The translations under genes and the position numbers were made by a program. DNA of 32,883 nt, taken from Arthrobacter sp. Leaf69. Lineage in GTDB: Bacteria > Actinomycetota > Actinomycetes > Actinomycetales > Micrococcaceae. Shown piece by piece: positions 1 through 8,416 of the stretch (within the stretch, counting starts at the first letter, position 1; each line of letters opens with the position of its first letter). The notes under the pieces were generated by a model. That model worked only from the letters and a program-made list of their open reading frames with translations, ran no database searches and had not been told where the DNA came from. The stretch is from positions 181,426-214,308 of the forward strand of contig NZ_LMLR01000015.1 in the NCBI RefSeq assembly GCF_001422645.1, given 5' to 3'.

Positions 1-264
1 ACAGGTGGCGAGGTCTGCGGCCTGAAGAACAACGGGTGCTACCAGAAGTTCCAGGGCGGCGACATCCACTGGACGTCCGCCACGGGAGCGCAGGCAACAT
101 GGGGTGCGATTCGGACCCTGTGGGGAAGCCTCGGCTATGAGAAGGGCCGGCTGGGATACCCCGTCACGGGCGAGAACTGCGGCCTGGCCGGCGGGGGGTG
201 CACCCAGCGCTTCCAGGGCGGCAACATCAACTACACCCCGGCCAGGGGCGCGTACCTCGGCTAG
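1..264 (+). CDS. LGFP-repeat protein, C-terminal part (5' end outside the window)
   Basis: The open frame enters from the left edge and stops at TAG 262-264, giving the last 87 residues of a larger protein. It holds one and a half to two copies of an LGFP-type repeat. The signature parts are GRLGYPVTGE, the Cys-containing CGLAGGGCTQRFQGG, and an earlier CGLKNNGCYQKFQGG. LGFP repeats are known from secreted actinobacterial cell-wall proteins and lysins, where they are thought to help attachment to the envelope. The paired cysteines in each repeat may form disulfides outside the cell (inference). The catalytic or N-terminal part is not in the window, so the full function cannot be stated. A strong terminator follows directly. 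Confidence 0.85.
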   Translation, partial: TGGEVCGLKNNGCYQKFQGGDIHWTSATGAQATWGAIRTLWGSLGYEKGRLGYPVTGENCGLAGGGCTQRFQGGNINYTPARGAYLG

Positions 265-290
265 CAGCACTCGACTCCAAGGAGGATAAA

Positions 291-324
291 AGACAGGCCC
301 CGGAGCTTCCGGGGCCTGTCTTTG
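291..324 (+). terminator. Rho-independent terminator after the LGFP gene
   Basis: Two perfect 13-nt arms (291-303 and 309-321, AGACAGGCCCCGG and its complement) flank the loop AGCTT. The last arm ends in TCT and is followed by TTT. It lies 27 nt after the LGFP stop codon and insulates mfd from upstream transcription. Confidence 0.85.
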
Positions 325-516
325 TGCGGGCGGGTCCTGGTGCGCTGTCCTAATGCCGCCGCGTCCTGGTGCAGCGGGTCGAGCCGGCGTCGGGTCCGCA
401 CCCCGGCGCGTGCCGCCGGGGGTTACGGGGCGGTAGGCTGGGAGCACCCGGGATTCTCGCGAATTTCGGCTATTCGTGTTGCCTGCAACCCCGTGATCCC
501 TCCAGGAGCTTCCGCC

Positions 517-3500
517 ATGAGCCTCAACGGCCCCTCACTCACCGGTCTGCGCCGTGTCCTCGCCGAAGACCGGAATTTCGCCCGCGTCCGGGCCGAAGCC
601 GCCCGCGGGTTCGCCGCGCGCAGCGAGGATTATCAGATCAGCGCCCCCGCCGGCCTGCGCTCGGCGCTGCTCGCGGAAATGGCGGACGGGCTGGAAAACA
701 CAGCAGGGGACATCCCGGAGGACGGCGCCAGCCGCCGTGCACCCGTCGTCCTGGCCGTCACCGCCACCGGCCGCGAAGCCGAGGACCTCACCGAAGCGCT
801 GCGCGCGTTCCTCCCCGCCGACGCCGTCGCCGAGTTCCCCAGCTGGGAAACACTCCCGCACGAACGACTCTCACCGCGCTCGGACACGGTAGGCCGGCGC
901 CTGTCCGTCCTGCGCCGGCTCGCGCACCCCGAAACATCCGCCAGCGCCCTGCGCGTCGTCGTCGCCCCGGTCCGGGCCGTCGTCCAGCCGATCGTCGCAG
1001 GACTGGGCGAACTGGTTCCGGTCACCCTGAAGGTGGGCCAGGACGTCCCGTTCAGCGATGTGGTCCGCAGCCTCGCGGACGCAGCCTACGCCCGCGTGGA
1101 CATGGTGACCCGGCGCGGCGAATTCGCCGTCCGCGGCGGGATGCTGGATGTTTTCCCGCCCACCGAGGACCACCCCATCCGGGTGGAGTTCTTTGGTGAC
1201 GAGGTGGACCAGATGCGCTGGTTCGCCGTCGCCGACCAGCGCTCGCTGACAGCGCCCGGGGTGCACCACCCCACCGAACTGCACGCCCCGCCGTGCCGCG
1301 AAATCCTCATCACCCCCTCCGTGATGTCGCGTGCCGCGACGCTGAAGTCCCAGCTGCCGGCCGCCGCGGACATGCTGGAGAAGATCGCCGGCGGCATCGC
1401 CGTGGAAGGCATGGAATCGCTGGCCCCGGTGCTGGTGGACGCCATGGTGCCGTTCCTGGACCAGTTCCCGGCCGGTTCCATGGCGGTGGTGATCGAACCG
1501 GAGAAGGTCCGGACCCGTGCCCATGACCTCGCCGCCACGAACGAGGAGTTCCTCGAGGCGGCGTGGTCAACGGCGTCCGACGGCGGCACAGCACCCCTTG
1601 ACCTGAGTTCCCAAGCGTCGGCGGCCCTGCACTCCGCCAGCTTCCGCTCGCTCACCGAAACCCGCTCGGCAGCCCTTGCGCACGAGGTGTCCTGGTGGTC
1701 CATCACCTCGCTGGCCACCGATGAAGAGCTGCTTCCCGACGTCGACGTCCTGAACCTGCATGCCCGCGAACCCCGCGGCTACCAGGGCGACGTCGCCGAA
1801 ATGATGGACTTCATCGGCTCCCACGTCCGCGAGCAGTGGCGGATCGTCGTGGTCACCGAAGGCCCCGGCCCCGCCCAGCGGCTCGCGGAACTCTTCCACG
1901 ACAATGACATCCCGTGCGCCCGGGTGGACACCCTCGACGACGAGCCCACGGCCGGGCTGATCGAGGTGACCACCGCCGCCGTCGGCCGCGGGTTTGTCCT
2001 GGAGCCGCTCAAGCTGGCGCTGCTGACCGAGGCTGACCTGCTGGGCCGCACCTCCGCCGGTTCCACGAAGGACATGCGCCGGATGCCGTCGAAGCGCAGG
2101 AACGCCGTGGATCCGCTGCAGCTGGTGGCCGGGGACTCCGTGGTGCACGAACAGCACGGCATTGGACGGTTTGTGGAGCTGATCCAGCGCAAAGTTGCTG
2201 GTGGCGGGGATGGTGTGCGCGAATACCTGGTCCTGGAATACGCGCCGTCCAAACGCGGCGCCCCGGGCGACCGGCTCTTTGTGCCCACCGACCAGCTGGA
2301 CCAGGTCACCCGCTACGTCGGCGGGGACACCCCGGCGCTGAGCAAGATGGGCGGCGCGGACTGGGCCAGTACCAAGTCCAAGGCGCGCAAGGCCGTCAAG
2401 GAAATCGCCGGCGAGCTCATCCGGCTGTACTCGGCCCGGATGGCCTCCCGCGGTTATGCCTTCGGCGCGGACACGCCGTGGCAGCGCGAGCTCGAGGAAG
2501 CGTTCCCGTACGTGGAAACCCCGGACCAGCTGACCACCATCAACGAGGTCAAGGCGGACATGGAGCGCGAGATCCCCATGGACCGGCTGATCTCCGGCGA
2601 TGTCGGCTACGGAAAGACCGAGATCGCGGTCCGGGCGGCGTTCAAGGCGGTCCAGGACGGCAAGCAGGTCGCCGTGCTGGTGCCGACCACCCTGCTGGCC
2701 CAGCAGCACTATGAGACGTTCACGGAACGGTTCTCCGGGTTCCCGCTGGTGGTCAAGCCGCTGTCCCGCTTCCAAAGCGGCAAGGAAGCCAAGGAGACCG
2801 CCGAGGGAGTCAAGGCCGGATCCGTGGACGTGGTGATCGGCACACACCGGCTGCTGTCCAAGGACTTCGGGTTCAAGGACCTCGGCCTGGTGATCGTGGA
2901 TGAGGAGCAGCGTTTCGGCGTCGAACACAAGGAGGCGCTCAAGAAGATGCGCACCAACGTGGACGTCCTGGCGATGAGTGCCACTCCGATTCCCCGAACC
3001 CTGGAGATGTCGCTGACCGGCATCCGCGAGACCTCCACCCTGGCCACCCCGCCGGAGGAACGGCACCCGGTGCTGACCTATGTCGGCCCGTACACGGACA
3101 AGCAGACGTCCGCCGCGATCCGCCGCGAACTCATGCGCGAGGGCCAGGTGTTCTTCGTGCACAACCGCGTCTCCACGATCGACCGCACCGCCGCGAAGAT
3201 CCGCGAGCTCGTGCCGGAAGCCCGTGTGGAAGTGGCGCACGGGCAGATGTCCGAGAGCCGGCTGGAGCAGATCATCGTGGACTTCTGGGAAAAGCGCTTC
3301 GACGTCCTGGTCTGCACCACCATCATCGAGACCGGGCTGGACATCTCCAACGCCAACACCCTGATCGTGGACGGGGCGGACAAGTACGGACTCTCCCAGC
3401 TGCACCAGCTGCGCGGGCGCGTGGGCCGCGGCCGCGAACGCGCCTACGCCTACTTCCTGTATCCCTCGGAAAAGCCGTTGGGCGAGGTGGCGCTGGAACG

Positions 3501-4182
3501 GCTCAAGGCCGTGGCCACGCACAACGAGCTCGGCGCCGGCATGCAGCTGGCCATGAAGGACCTCGAGATCCGCGGTGCCGGCAACCTGTTGGGCGGCGAG
3601 CAGTCCGGCCACATCCAGGGCGTCGGCTTCGACCTCTACATCCGCCTGGTGGGCGAGGCCGTCGCGGAGTACAGGGGCGAGGCCGAGGAGAAGGCCGCGG
3701 AAATGAAGATCGAACTGCCGGTCAACGCGCACCTGCCGCACGACTACGTGCCGGGCGAACGGCTGCGCCTCGAGGCCTACCGCAAGCTCGCCTCGGCCAT
3801 CACCTACGAGGCGATCGAGGAGGTGCTCGCTGAACTCGTGGACCGCTACGGCGAGCTGCCGTTGCCCGCGAAGAACCTGATCGACGTCGCCCGCTTCCGG
3901 GTGGGCGCCCGCGAAGCCGGGCTCAGCGACGTGGCGCTGCAGGGCAACTTCATCAAGTTCTCCCCGGCGCAGCTGCCGGAGTCCAAACTCATGCGGCTCA
4001 CCCGGATGTACCCCGGCTCGCAGTCCAAGCCCGCCCTGGACGCGGTGCTCATCCCGAAGCCCAAGACCGCCCGGATCGGCGGCCGCGACCTGCAGGACGC
4101 CGAAATCCTCGAATGGGCCAATGGCGTCATCCGCAACATCTTCTCCGACGCAGCGGTACCCGTCTCGCCGACGGGGGGCTAA
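517..4182 (+). CDS. mfd: Transcription-repair coupling factor Mfd
   Basis: Mfd is the ATP-driven DNA translocase that removes RNA polymerase stalled at lesions and recruits UvrA. The product is 1221 aa, normal for actinobacteria. The order of parts is: an N-terminal UvrB-like module (about 1-380); the RNAP-interacting CarD-like domain starting near residue 530 (DSVVHEQHGIGRFVEL); RecG-like helicase lobes with Walker A GDVGYGKTE (about 693-701), DEEQ box (795-798), SATPIPRT, GLDIS and QLRGRVGR; and a C-terminal TRCF domain. ATG 517 is chosen because AGGAG lies at 504-508. The reading frame stays open upstream to 322 but has no convincing ribosome site there. TAGGCT at 434-439 is a possible -10 box. 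The next gene starts 6 nt after the stop. Confidence 0.97.
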   Translation: MSLNGPSLTGLRRVLAEDRNFARVRAEAARGFAARSEDYQISAPAGLRSALLAEMADGLENTAGDIPEDGASRRAPVVLAVTATGREAEDLTEALRAFLPADAVAEFPSWETLPHERLSPRSDTVGRRLSVLRRLAHPETSASALRVVVAPVRAVVQPIVAGLGELVPVTLKVGQDVPFSDVVRSLADAAYARVDMVTRRGEFAVRGGMLDVFPPTEDHPIRVEFFGDEVDQMRWFAVADQRSLTAPGVHHPTELHAPPCREILITPSVMSRAATLKSQLPAAADMLEKIAGGIAVEGMESLAPVLVDAMVPFLDQFPAGSMAVVIEPEKVRTRAHDLAATNEEFLEAAWSTASDGGTAPLDLSSQASAALHSASFRSLTETRSAALAHEVSWWSITSLATDEELLPDVDVLNLHAREPRGYQGDVAEMMDFIGSHVREQWRIVVVTEGPGPAQRLAELFHDNDIPCARVDTLDDEPTAGLIEVTTAAVGRGFVLEPLKLALLTEADLLGRTSAGSTKDMRRMPSKRRNAVDPLQLVAGDSVVHEQHGIGRFVELIQRKVAGGGDGVREYLVLEYAPSKRGAPGDRLFVPTDQLDQVTRYVGGDTPALSKMGGADWASTKSKARKAVKEIAGELIRLYSARMASRGYAFGADTPWQRELEEAFPYVETPDQLTTINEVKADMEREIPMDRLISGDVGYGKTEIAVRAAFKAVQDGKQVAVLVPTTLLAQQHYETFTERFSGFPLVVKPLSRFQSGKEAKETAEGVKAGSVDVVIGTHRLLSKDFGFKDLGLVIVDEEQRFGVEHKEALKKMRTNVDVLAMSATPIPRTLEMSLTGIRETSTLATPPEERHPVLTYVGPYTDKQTSAAIRRELMREGQVFFVHNRVSTIDRTAAKIRELVPEARVEVAHGQMSESRLEQIIVDFWEKRFDVLVCTTIIETGLDISNANTLIVDGADKYGLSQLHQLRGRVGRGRERAYAYFLYPSEKPLGEVALERLKAVATHNELGAGMQLAMKDLEIRGAGNLLGGEQSGHIQGVGFDLYIRLVGEAVAEYRGEAEEKAAEMKIELPVNAHLPHDYVPGERLRLEAYRKLASAITYEAIEEVLAELVDRYGELPLPAKNLIDVARFRVGAREAGLSDVALQGNFIKFSPAQLPESKLMRLTRMYPGSQSKPALDAVLIPKPKTARIGGRDLQDAEILEWANGVIRNIFSDAAVPVSPTGG

Positions 4183-4188
4183 CCGTTG

Positions 4189-5019
4189 ATGGGAGGACAC
4201 CACGCCGCGTCGGGAGCCGCGGCGTGGGTGGCTATCGCCTCGGCGGGGCCGTACGCACTGGGCTGGTATCCGCTGGACGCGACCGGGATAGTGATCGGCG
4301 GGATGGCGACGGCGGGAACGGCCCTGGTCTGCGACTGGGACCACCGCTCCAGCACGGTGGCGCATTCGCTGCCGCCGCTGTCGAACGTGATCGCCGTCGG
4401 GATCGAAAACGTCTCCGGCGGGCACCGGCAGGGCACGCATTCCCTGCTGGGTGCGGCGTTCTTTGTGCTGCTGGCGGCGCTGGCCGGGCAGTTCCAGCTG
4501 CAGACGGACTGGGGGCTGCTGTCGGTGGGCGCCGGGCTGCTGTGCATGTTCATGATCAACATCGCCGCGAAGGCCCTCAAGCTGTTCCCCAAGTACGGCT
4601 GGATCAGCAACTGGGTTTTTGCCCTCACCATGGCCGGGCTGGTGACCTGGTTCGCGCCGCACCAATGGACCTGGCTGCCGGTCTCGATGCTGACCGGGGT
4701 CCTGGTCCACATCGTCGGGGACATGATCACCACCGGTGGAGTGCCGCTGCTTTGGCCCATCGTGATCAAGCCGCCGAAGCTGTTGCGGAAACTGCCGCTG
4801 CTCAGGAACGTCTGGAGGGCCAACGGGGCGTTTTCCATCCCGCTGCTGGGGCGTGCCGGCTCGCGGCGGGAATGGTTCGTGCTGATCCCCGTCAGCGCCT
4901 ACGCCATGATCGGCATGTTCGGCGCGGCGCTGGCGCTGGCCAAGGTGCACTGGCCGGCCGCCGTCGCCATGGGCACCGGCTTGATCAACGGCCTGTTCGG
5001 TCTGCTCGCCGCCGCGTAG
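4189..5019 (+). CDS. Membrane-bound metal-dependent hydrolase (YdjM/DUF457-like)
   Basis: This 276-aa integral membrane protein begins MGGHHAASGAAAW and carries the features of the YdjM/DUF457 family: an early His pair, the acidic CDWDH segment (about residues 46-50), and GHRQGTHS (about 82-89), which are putative metal ligands. Several hydrophobic segments follow (AAFFVLLAALAG, LLCMFMINIAA, VFALTMAGLVTWF), and a further HIVGDMITTGG stretch fits another ligand site. In Bacillus the related YfhO/YdjM/LrgB-type proteins are linked to cell-envelope or stress roles, but the substrate is unknown. It starts 6 nt after mfd, so it is probably co-transcribed. A TTG at 4186 is an alternative start, and the purine-rich run at 4173-4178 could serve either. 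Confidence 0.8.
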   Translation: MGGHHAASGAAAWVAIASAGPYALGWYPLDATGIVIGGMATAGTALVCDWDHRSSTVAHSLPPLSNVIAVGIENVSGGHRQGTHSLLGAAFFVLLAALAGQFQLQTDWGLLSVGAGLLCMFMINIAAKALKLFPKYGWISNWVFALTMAGLVTWFAPHQWTWLPVSMLTGVLVHIVGDMITTGGVPLLWPIVIKPPKLLRKLPLLRNVWRANGAFSIPLLGRAGSRREWFVLIPVSAYAMIGMFGAALALAKVHWPAAVAMGTGLINGLFGLLAAA

Positions 5020-5057
5020 CCCGCCGCAGTGCGGCCCACACTGCACTCGCTTAAATG

Positions 5058-5092
5058 ACTGAAGCCCCGGAAGATCCGGGGCTTCAGTTATC
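5058..5092. terminator. Bidirectional terminator between convergent genes
   Basis: Perfect 13-nt arms (5058-5070 and 5076-5088, ACTGAAGCCCCGG and its complement) flank a 5-nt loop. Plus-strand transcription continues into TATCTAAGGTTT, and minus-strand transcription into CATTTAA. It separates the hydrolase gene from the convergent small membrane protein gene. Confidence 0.8.
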
Positions 5093-5107
5093 TAAGGTTT
5101 CCGGTGC

Positions 5108-5338
5108 TTAGAATTCGCCCGCGGAGTCCGAGCGGCCGGTGATGGTCTGCGGAATCCAGAAGGCCAAGGCGAACAGGACCAGGCAGACGGCCATCGGCCA
5201 CGGGTTGCCCAGCGTCAGGAAGCTCAGCGAGTACAGGGAAGCGCCGAAGAGGACCATCATGAGGACGAACAGCATGATGCTGGAGCCGAGGCTGTTCTCG
5301 TTCTGCGGCGTCGTGGCGGTGGTGGTCTTGCTGGACAT
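5108..5338 (-). CDS. Small two-helix membrane protein of unknown function
   Basis: This 76-aa protein has a polar, Thr-rich N-terminus (MSSKTTTATTPQNENSLGSS), two predicted membrane helices (IMLFVLMMVLFGASLYSLSFL and MAVCLVLFALAFWI), and a short charged tail ending DSAGEF. The start is well supported by an AGGAGGAA ribosome site just upstream of the ATG. It lies 63 bp downstream of deoC on the same strand and may be read with it. I do not recognise a named family. Small proteins of this kind are common in Arthrobacter-type genomes, and nothing in the sequence points to a specific role. Confidence 0.75.
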   Translation of the reverse strand: MSSKTTTATTPQNENSLGSSIMLFVLMMVLFGASLYSLSFLTLGNPWPMAVCLVLFALAFWIPQTITGRSDSAGEF

Positions 5339-5401
5339 TCGTTCCTCCTCGGCCCCGTGGGGCTCAAAACTGTGGCAGCTCCGGTTGTTATCGGATAGCA
5401 G

Positions 5402-6121
5402 TCAGTACGCGGACGAACCCTGTTCACCCTTGACAATCGCGATGCCGGAGCTGGCGCCAATACGTGTTGCACCTGCAGCAATCATAGCCTGTGCGTCGGC
5501 GAGCGAACGCACCCCGCCGGAGGCCTTGACGCCCAGGTCCGGGCCCACGGTGCGGCGCATCAGCGCGACGTCGTCGGCGGTGGCTCCGCCGCCGTTGAAA
5601 CCGGTGGAGGTCTTGACGAAATCGGCGCCAGCCTCCACCGCGGCTTCGCAGGCCAGCACTTTCTGGGCGTCATCCAGCAGCGCCGTTTCGATGATGACCT
5701 TCAGGATGGCGCCGCCTTCGTGCACGGCGTCGGCGACGGCGGTGATGTCGTCCACCAGGGCGCCCTTGTCGTTGGCCCGGGCCGCGGCAATGTTGATCAC
5801 CATGTCAACCTCCTCGGCCCCGTCCAGCACGGCGCCGCGGGCCTCAAAAGCCTTGACGTCACTCGGGGTGGCGCCCAGCGGGAAACCCACGACGGAGCAG
5901 GTCAGCACGCCTGAGCCCTTCAGGGCCTTCTTGACCGTCTTGACCCAGACCGGGTTCACGCACACCGACTTGAACCGGTACTCGGCGGCCTCGGCGCACA
6001 CCTTGAGGACCTCGGCCTCGCTGGCCTCAGGCTTGAGCAGGGTGTGGTCGATGTAGGAGGCGATAGTGCTGGTGGTTGCGGAGGTGGTCTCTCCGGCAGT
6101 CGCGGCGGCTTCGTTGCTCAT
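5402..6121 (-). CDS. deoC: Deoxyribose-phosphate aldolase
   Basis: DeoC splits 2-deoxyribose 5-phosphate into glyceraldehyde 3-phosphate and acetaldehyde in the cytosol, the last step of deoxynucleoside breakdown. The 239-aa product has the full DERA signature: YIDHTLLKP at residues 23-31, the proton-relay Asp in EEVDMVIN (D106), the Schiff-base Lys in FVKTSTGF (K170), and the second active-site Lys in GVKASGGV (K199). ATG 6121 is chosen because AAGGGA precedes it by a few bases. Upstream in-frame codons lack homology to the family. The N-terminal Ala/Thr-rich stretch of about 20 residues is an extension. A purine nucleoside phosphorylase and a sugar-phosphate mutase of the same catabolic theme lie in this window, though not in the same operon. 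Confidence 0.95.
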   Translation of the reverse strand: MSNEAAATAGETTSATTSTIASYIDHTLLKPEASEAEVLKVCAEAAEYRFKSVCVNPVWVKTVKKALKGSGVLTCSVVGFPLGATPSDVKAFEARGAVLDGAEEVDMVINIAAARANDKGALVDDITAVADAVHEGGAILKVIIETALLDDAQKVLACEAAVEAGADFVKTSTGFNGGGATADDVALMRRTVGPDLGVKASGGVRSLADAQAMIAAGATRIGASSGIAIVKGEQGSSAY

Positions 6122-6209
6122 GGTGGTCCCTTCGTGGCTTCTCAGGTTGTCTATCTTGCCACAACGGGGCCTGCCGCAACGGGCACCCGCAGAGGGCAGC
6201 CGCCGGGGC

Positions 6210-7079
6210 TCAGGCGGCTTCCGCGAGGGGCTCCGCCAGGCCGGCCTGGAGCAGCTGGGAGGCGCAGACGGACGCTGCGGACGAGGCGGCCACCAGCAGT
6301 CCCAGGCGCACGCCGTCGAACACGGCGGCATCCCCGATGGCCCAGATCCCCGGGACGGACGTGCGGAAGTCGCGGCCGATCACGATCCCGCCCTGGCGGG
6401 CGGTTTTCAGCCCGGCGCTGACCGCGAGGGCGTCCCGGGCAATCGGCTCCTCGGCCAGCACCACAAGGTCTCCGGCCATGCTGGAGCCGTCCTCGAACAC
6501 CACCCCCGCAGCCGCGAGAGTGGAGCCCGCGAGGGTGGGAACGACGGCGGCCGGCCGCTGGGTGGTGCGGATGGGGCGGACACCGCGGGCCCGCAGCACG
6601 GCCTCGGCCTGGCCGGCCGCCGTCCCGGTGCCCACCAGGATGCCCAGCGGGCGCCGGCCAAGGTCCCGCGTGACATCCTTGACCGCCTCGCCCAGCAGGG
6701 CGGCGTCGTCGATGGTGGCGTAGTTCAGGCACCGGCCTTCCCCTGCCAGCGGCGCGCCGGCGGGTGAGGACCCCGTCGCGATGACCAGCTGGTCGTAGCT
6801 GAACTCCAGGCCGTCCGCCGTCGTGACGTAGCGGCTGTCCGGATCGATGTAGCTGGCCGGCTGGCCGAAGCGGACGGAGACCTGCGGGAGTGCGGCGATC
6901 TCCAGGAGCTCGTCGGGCGCGTCATCCCGGTTGCTGAGCACCGTGATGCCGCCTGCGAAAGGGGTCCGTGTGAGCTGGCGGACGAGGGCCTGCGCGGCCG
7001 GGCCGGCCCCGGCGATGACAATCCGGGGCCGGGCTGCGGAGTCGGCGGAGCCGGCTGAAACGGTGGAGGTGGCGGACAT
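6210..7079 (-). CDS. Shortened NirB-like FAD/NAD oxidoreductase paralog
   Basis: This 289-aa protein aligns along its length with the flavoprotein domain of the NirB encoded at 9450-12134: RIVIAGAGPAA versus RVVVAGGGPAA, LVIATGSSPAG versus LVVATGSDAAR, and VPGIWAIGDAA versus VPGIWAIGEVA. Two parts are degraded. The segment holding YDRVALSK in NirB, near the flavin, is missing. The NAD-site motif is GTGTAAGQAEA instead of GGGLLGLESA. No BFD, siroheme or iron-sulfur domain is present. ATG 7079 follows an AAAGGG site. The gene lies 149 bp beyond the nirB-cobA-hemD operon, in the same direction, with its own GlnR-like boxes upstream. It could be a reductase for an unknown partner or a regulatory pseudoenzyme. 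Function is not assigned. Confidence 0.75.
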   Translation of the reverse strand: MSATSTVSAGSADSAARPRIVIAGAGPAAQALVRQLTRTPFAGGITVLSNRDDAPDELLEIAALPQVSVRFGQPASYIDPDSRYVTTADGLEFSYDQLVIATGSSPAGAPLAGEGRCLNYATIDDAALLGEAVKDVTRDLGRRPLGILVGTGTAAGQAEAVLRARGVRPIRTTQRPAAVVPTLAGSTLAAAGVVFEDGSSMAGDLVVLAEEPIARDALAVSAGLKTARQGGIVIGRDFRTSVPGIWAIGDAAVFDGVRLGLLVAASSAASVCASQLLQAGLAEPLAEAA

Positions 7080-7150
7080 GGTGAGGCCCTTTCGCTGGTG
7101 GCCCGTGGTGTGGCCTGACTGCTTGATGGTCCCCAGCGTAGGCGGGTGAT

Positions 7151-7210
7151 CTTTCCGGCGTGTTTCCCCCGTGTTGCAGGATTTTCGCGGTCCGTTCGCC
7201 AATGTTTACC
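7151..7210. promoter_or_regulatory. Candidate GlnR-like box array (weak)
   Basis: Read on the minus strand, six 5-mers sit at exact 11-bp intervals: GGTAA, GCGAA, GCGAA, GCAAC, GAAAC, GAAAG. The best pair is GCAAC-N6-GAAAC at 7177-7162, against the GlnR consensus GTnAC-N6-GAAAC. It ends 71 nt before the start of the NirB-like flavoprotein gene. It is weaker than the two sites before nirB and narK. Confidence 0.4.
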
Positions 7211-7228
7211 GGCCAGTAATGGCGTGGG

Positions 7229-8416
7229 TCACACCCGGATCCGGTAGCCGCGCTTCACCACGGTTTCCACGAGCCGGCCATCCGGCAGGGCCGAACGCAG
7301 CCGGCTGACCGTCATGTCCAGGGCATGGACGGAACCGCGGAGTTCCAGCAGCTCGGACAGCGACTCACGGGACAGCACGGCGCCGCCCGCTCCAAGCAGC
7401 GCGCGCAGCAGCAGCAGCGGGGCGGGAGCCAGTTCCACGGCGTCGCCGTCGATCCGCAGTGAACGGCCACGGAGTTCCACGCGGCCCGAGGCGGTATCCA
7501 GGCGGCGGACATGGTTCAGGGCCAGGTGCTCCACGACCAGCCGGATCAGGGCGCCCATCCGGAACCGGTCCGGGACCAGCGGCTGCAGGCCGGCGTCGAT
7601 GAGCGGCTGCGCCGTGATGGGGCCGACGACGGCGGTGGCGACGTTGGTCTTCAGGCTGTCCACGAGCTGTTTGTACAGTCCCATCTCGTGCGCGGTGCTC
7701 CACATGGCGTCCACCGCGGGGGCGCTGGTGAAGGTCAGCACGTCCAGGTTCCCGCTGCAGGCGGCCTCGATCAGCCGCGGCAGCCGGTCCGCGCCGTCGG
7801 GCTTGACCCAGCGGTACGGCGTCACGGTCAGGACCGTTGCCCCGGACATCCGGAGGCGTTCGAGCTGCCGGACGTCTGTGTAGCCGTGCAGCTGCACGGC
7901 GACGGTCTTGCCGCGCACGCCCTCGGCGAGGAGCATGTCCACGAGCGTGGCGGTGGTTTCGTCGCTGCTGATCCCGACATCGGCCAGTCCGGCCGCGCGG
8001 ACGGCGCCGCGGGCTTTGGGCCCGCGGACGAACATCCGGGTGGCGCCGAGGGTTTCGAGCAGCTGCTCGCCGATCCCGAAGGTGTCTGCGGCCTCGCACC
8101 AGCGCCGCATCCCGTAGGCGGTGGTGGCGATGCACAGCTCCGGGCGTGCAGCGATGATGGCGCGCGTGTCCTCGATCAGGCTCAGGTCCTCCTGGACCGG
8201 GGCGATCTTCAGCGCCGGGGCGTGCAGCACCTCGGCGCCGCGCCGTTCCAAGGCCTCGATCAGGTCCTGCGACCTGCGGTGCGAGGTCACTCCGATCCGG
8301 AAGCCCTCCAGCGGCAGCTCCGCGGCCTCCGGTGTGGGCTCGGCTGCCGTTTCGCGTGCTGTTTCGGTGCCGGGCAGCGCCGGTGTGATGGCGTTGAGCG
8401 CGCTCAAGGCCCTCAC
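7229..8416 (-). CDS. Uroporphyrinogen-III synthase fused to an OmpR-type winged helix
   Basis: The 395-aa protein has an N-terminal HemD fold (about 38-290: FRIGVTSHRRSQDLIEALERRG, TTAYGMRRW, LTFTSAPAV, VVGPITAQPL) and a C-terminal winged-helix DNA-binding domain (about 305-395: GRVELRGRSLRIDG, LELRGSVHALDMTVSRLRSAL, VVKRGYRIRV) like that of OmpR/PhoB response regulators. HemD closes hydroxymethylbilane to uroporphyrinogen III. Fusions of this type occur in actinobacteria (Rv0260c of M. tuberculosis) near nitrite reductase genes and are usually called regulators. It overlaps cobA by GTGA, with GTG at 8416 as the start. It may sense tetrapyrrole or siroheme supply and control nir genes (inference). 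Whether the HemD part is catalytic cannot be told from sequence alone. Confidence 0.88.
   Translation of the reverse strand: MRALSALNAITPALPGTETARETAAEPTPEAAELPLEGFRIGVTSHRRSQDLIEALERRGAEVLHAPALKIAPVQEDLSLIEDTRAIIAARPELCIATTAYGMRRWCEAADTFGIGEQLLETLGATRMFVRGPKARGAVRAAGLADVGISSDETTATLVDMLLAEGVRGKTVAVQLHGYTDVRQLERLRMSGATVLTVTPYRWVKPDGADRLPRLIEAACSGNLDVLTFTSAPAVDAMWSTAHEMGLYKQLVDSLKTNVATAVVGPITAQPLIDAGLQPLVPDRFRMGALIRLVVEHLALNHVRRLDTASGRVELRGRSLRIDGDAVELAPAPLLLLRALLGAGGAVLSRESLSELLELRGSVHALDMTVSRLRSALPDGRLVETVVKRGYRIRV

Noticed and set aside
1567..5046. Very long minus-strand open frame (over 1100 codons) opposite mfd and the hydrolase gene
   Set aside because: It is His/Gln/Arg/Gly rich without domain motifs and lies antisense to two well-supported genes. 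It is a shadow of strong G/C third-position bias.
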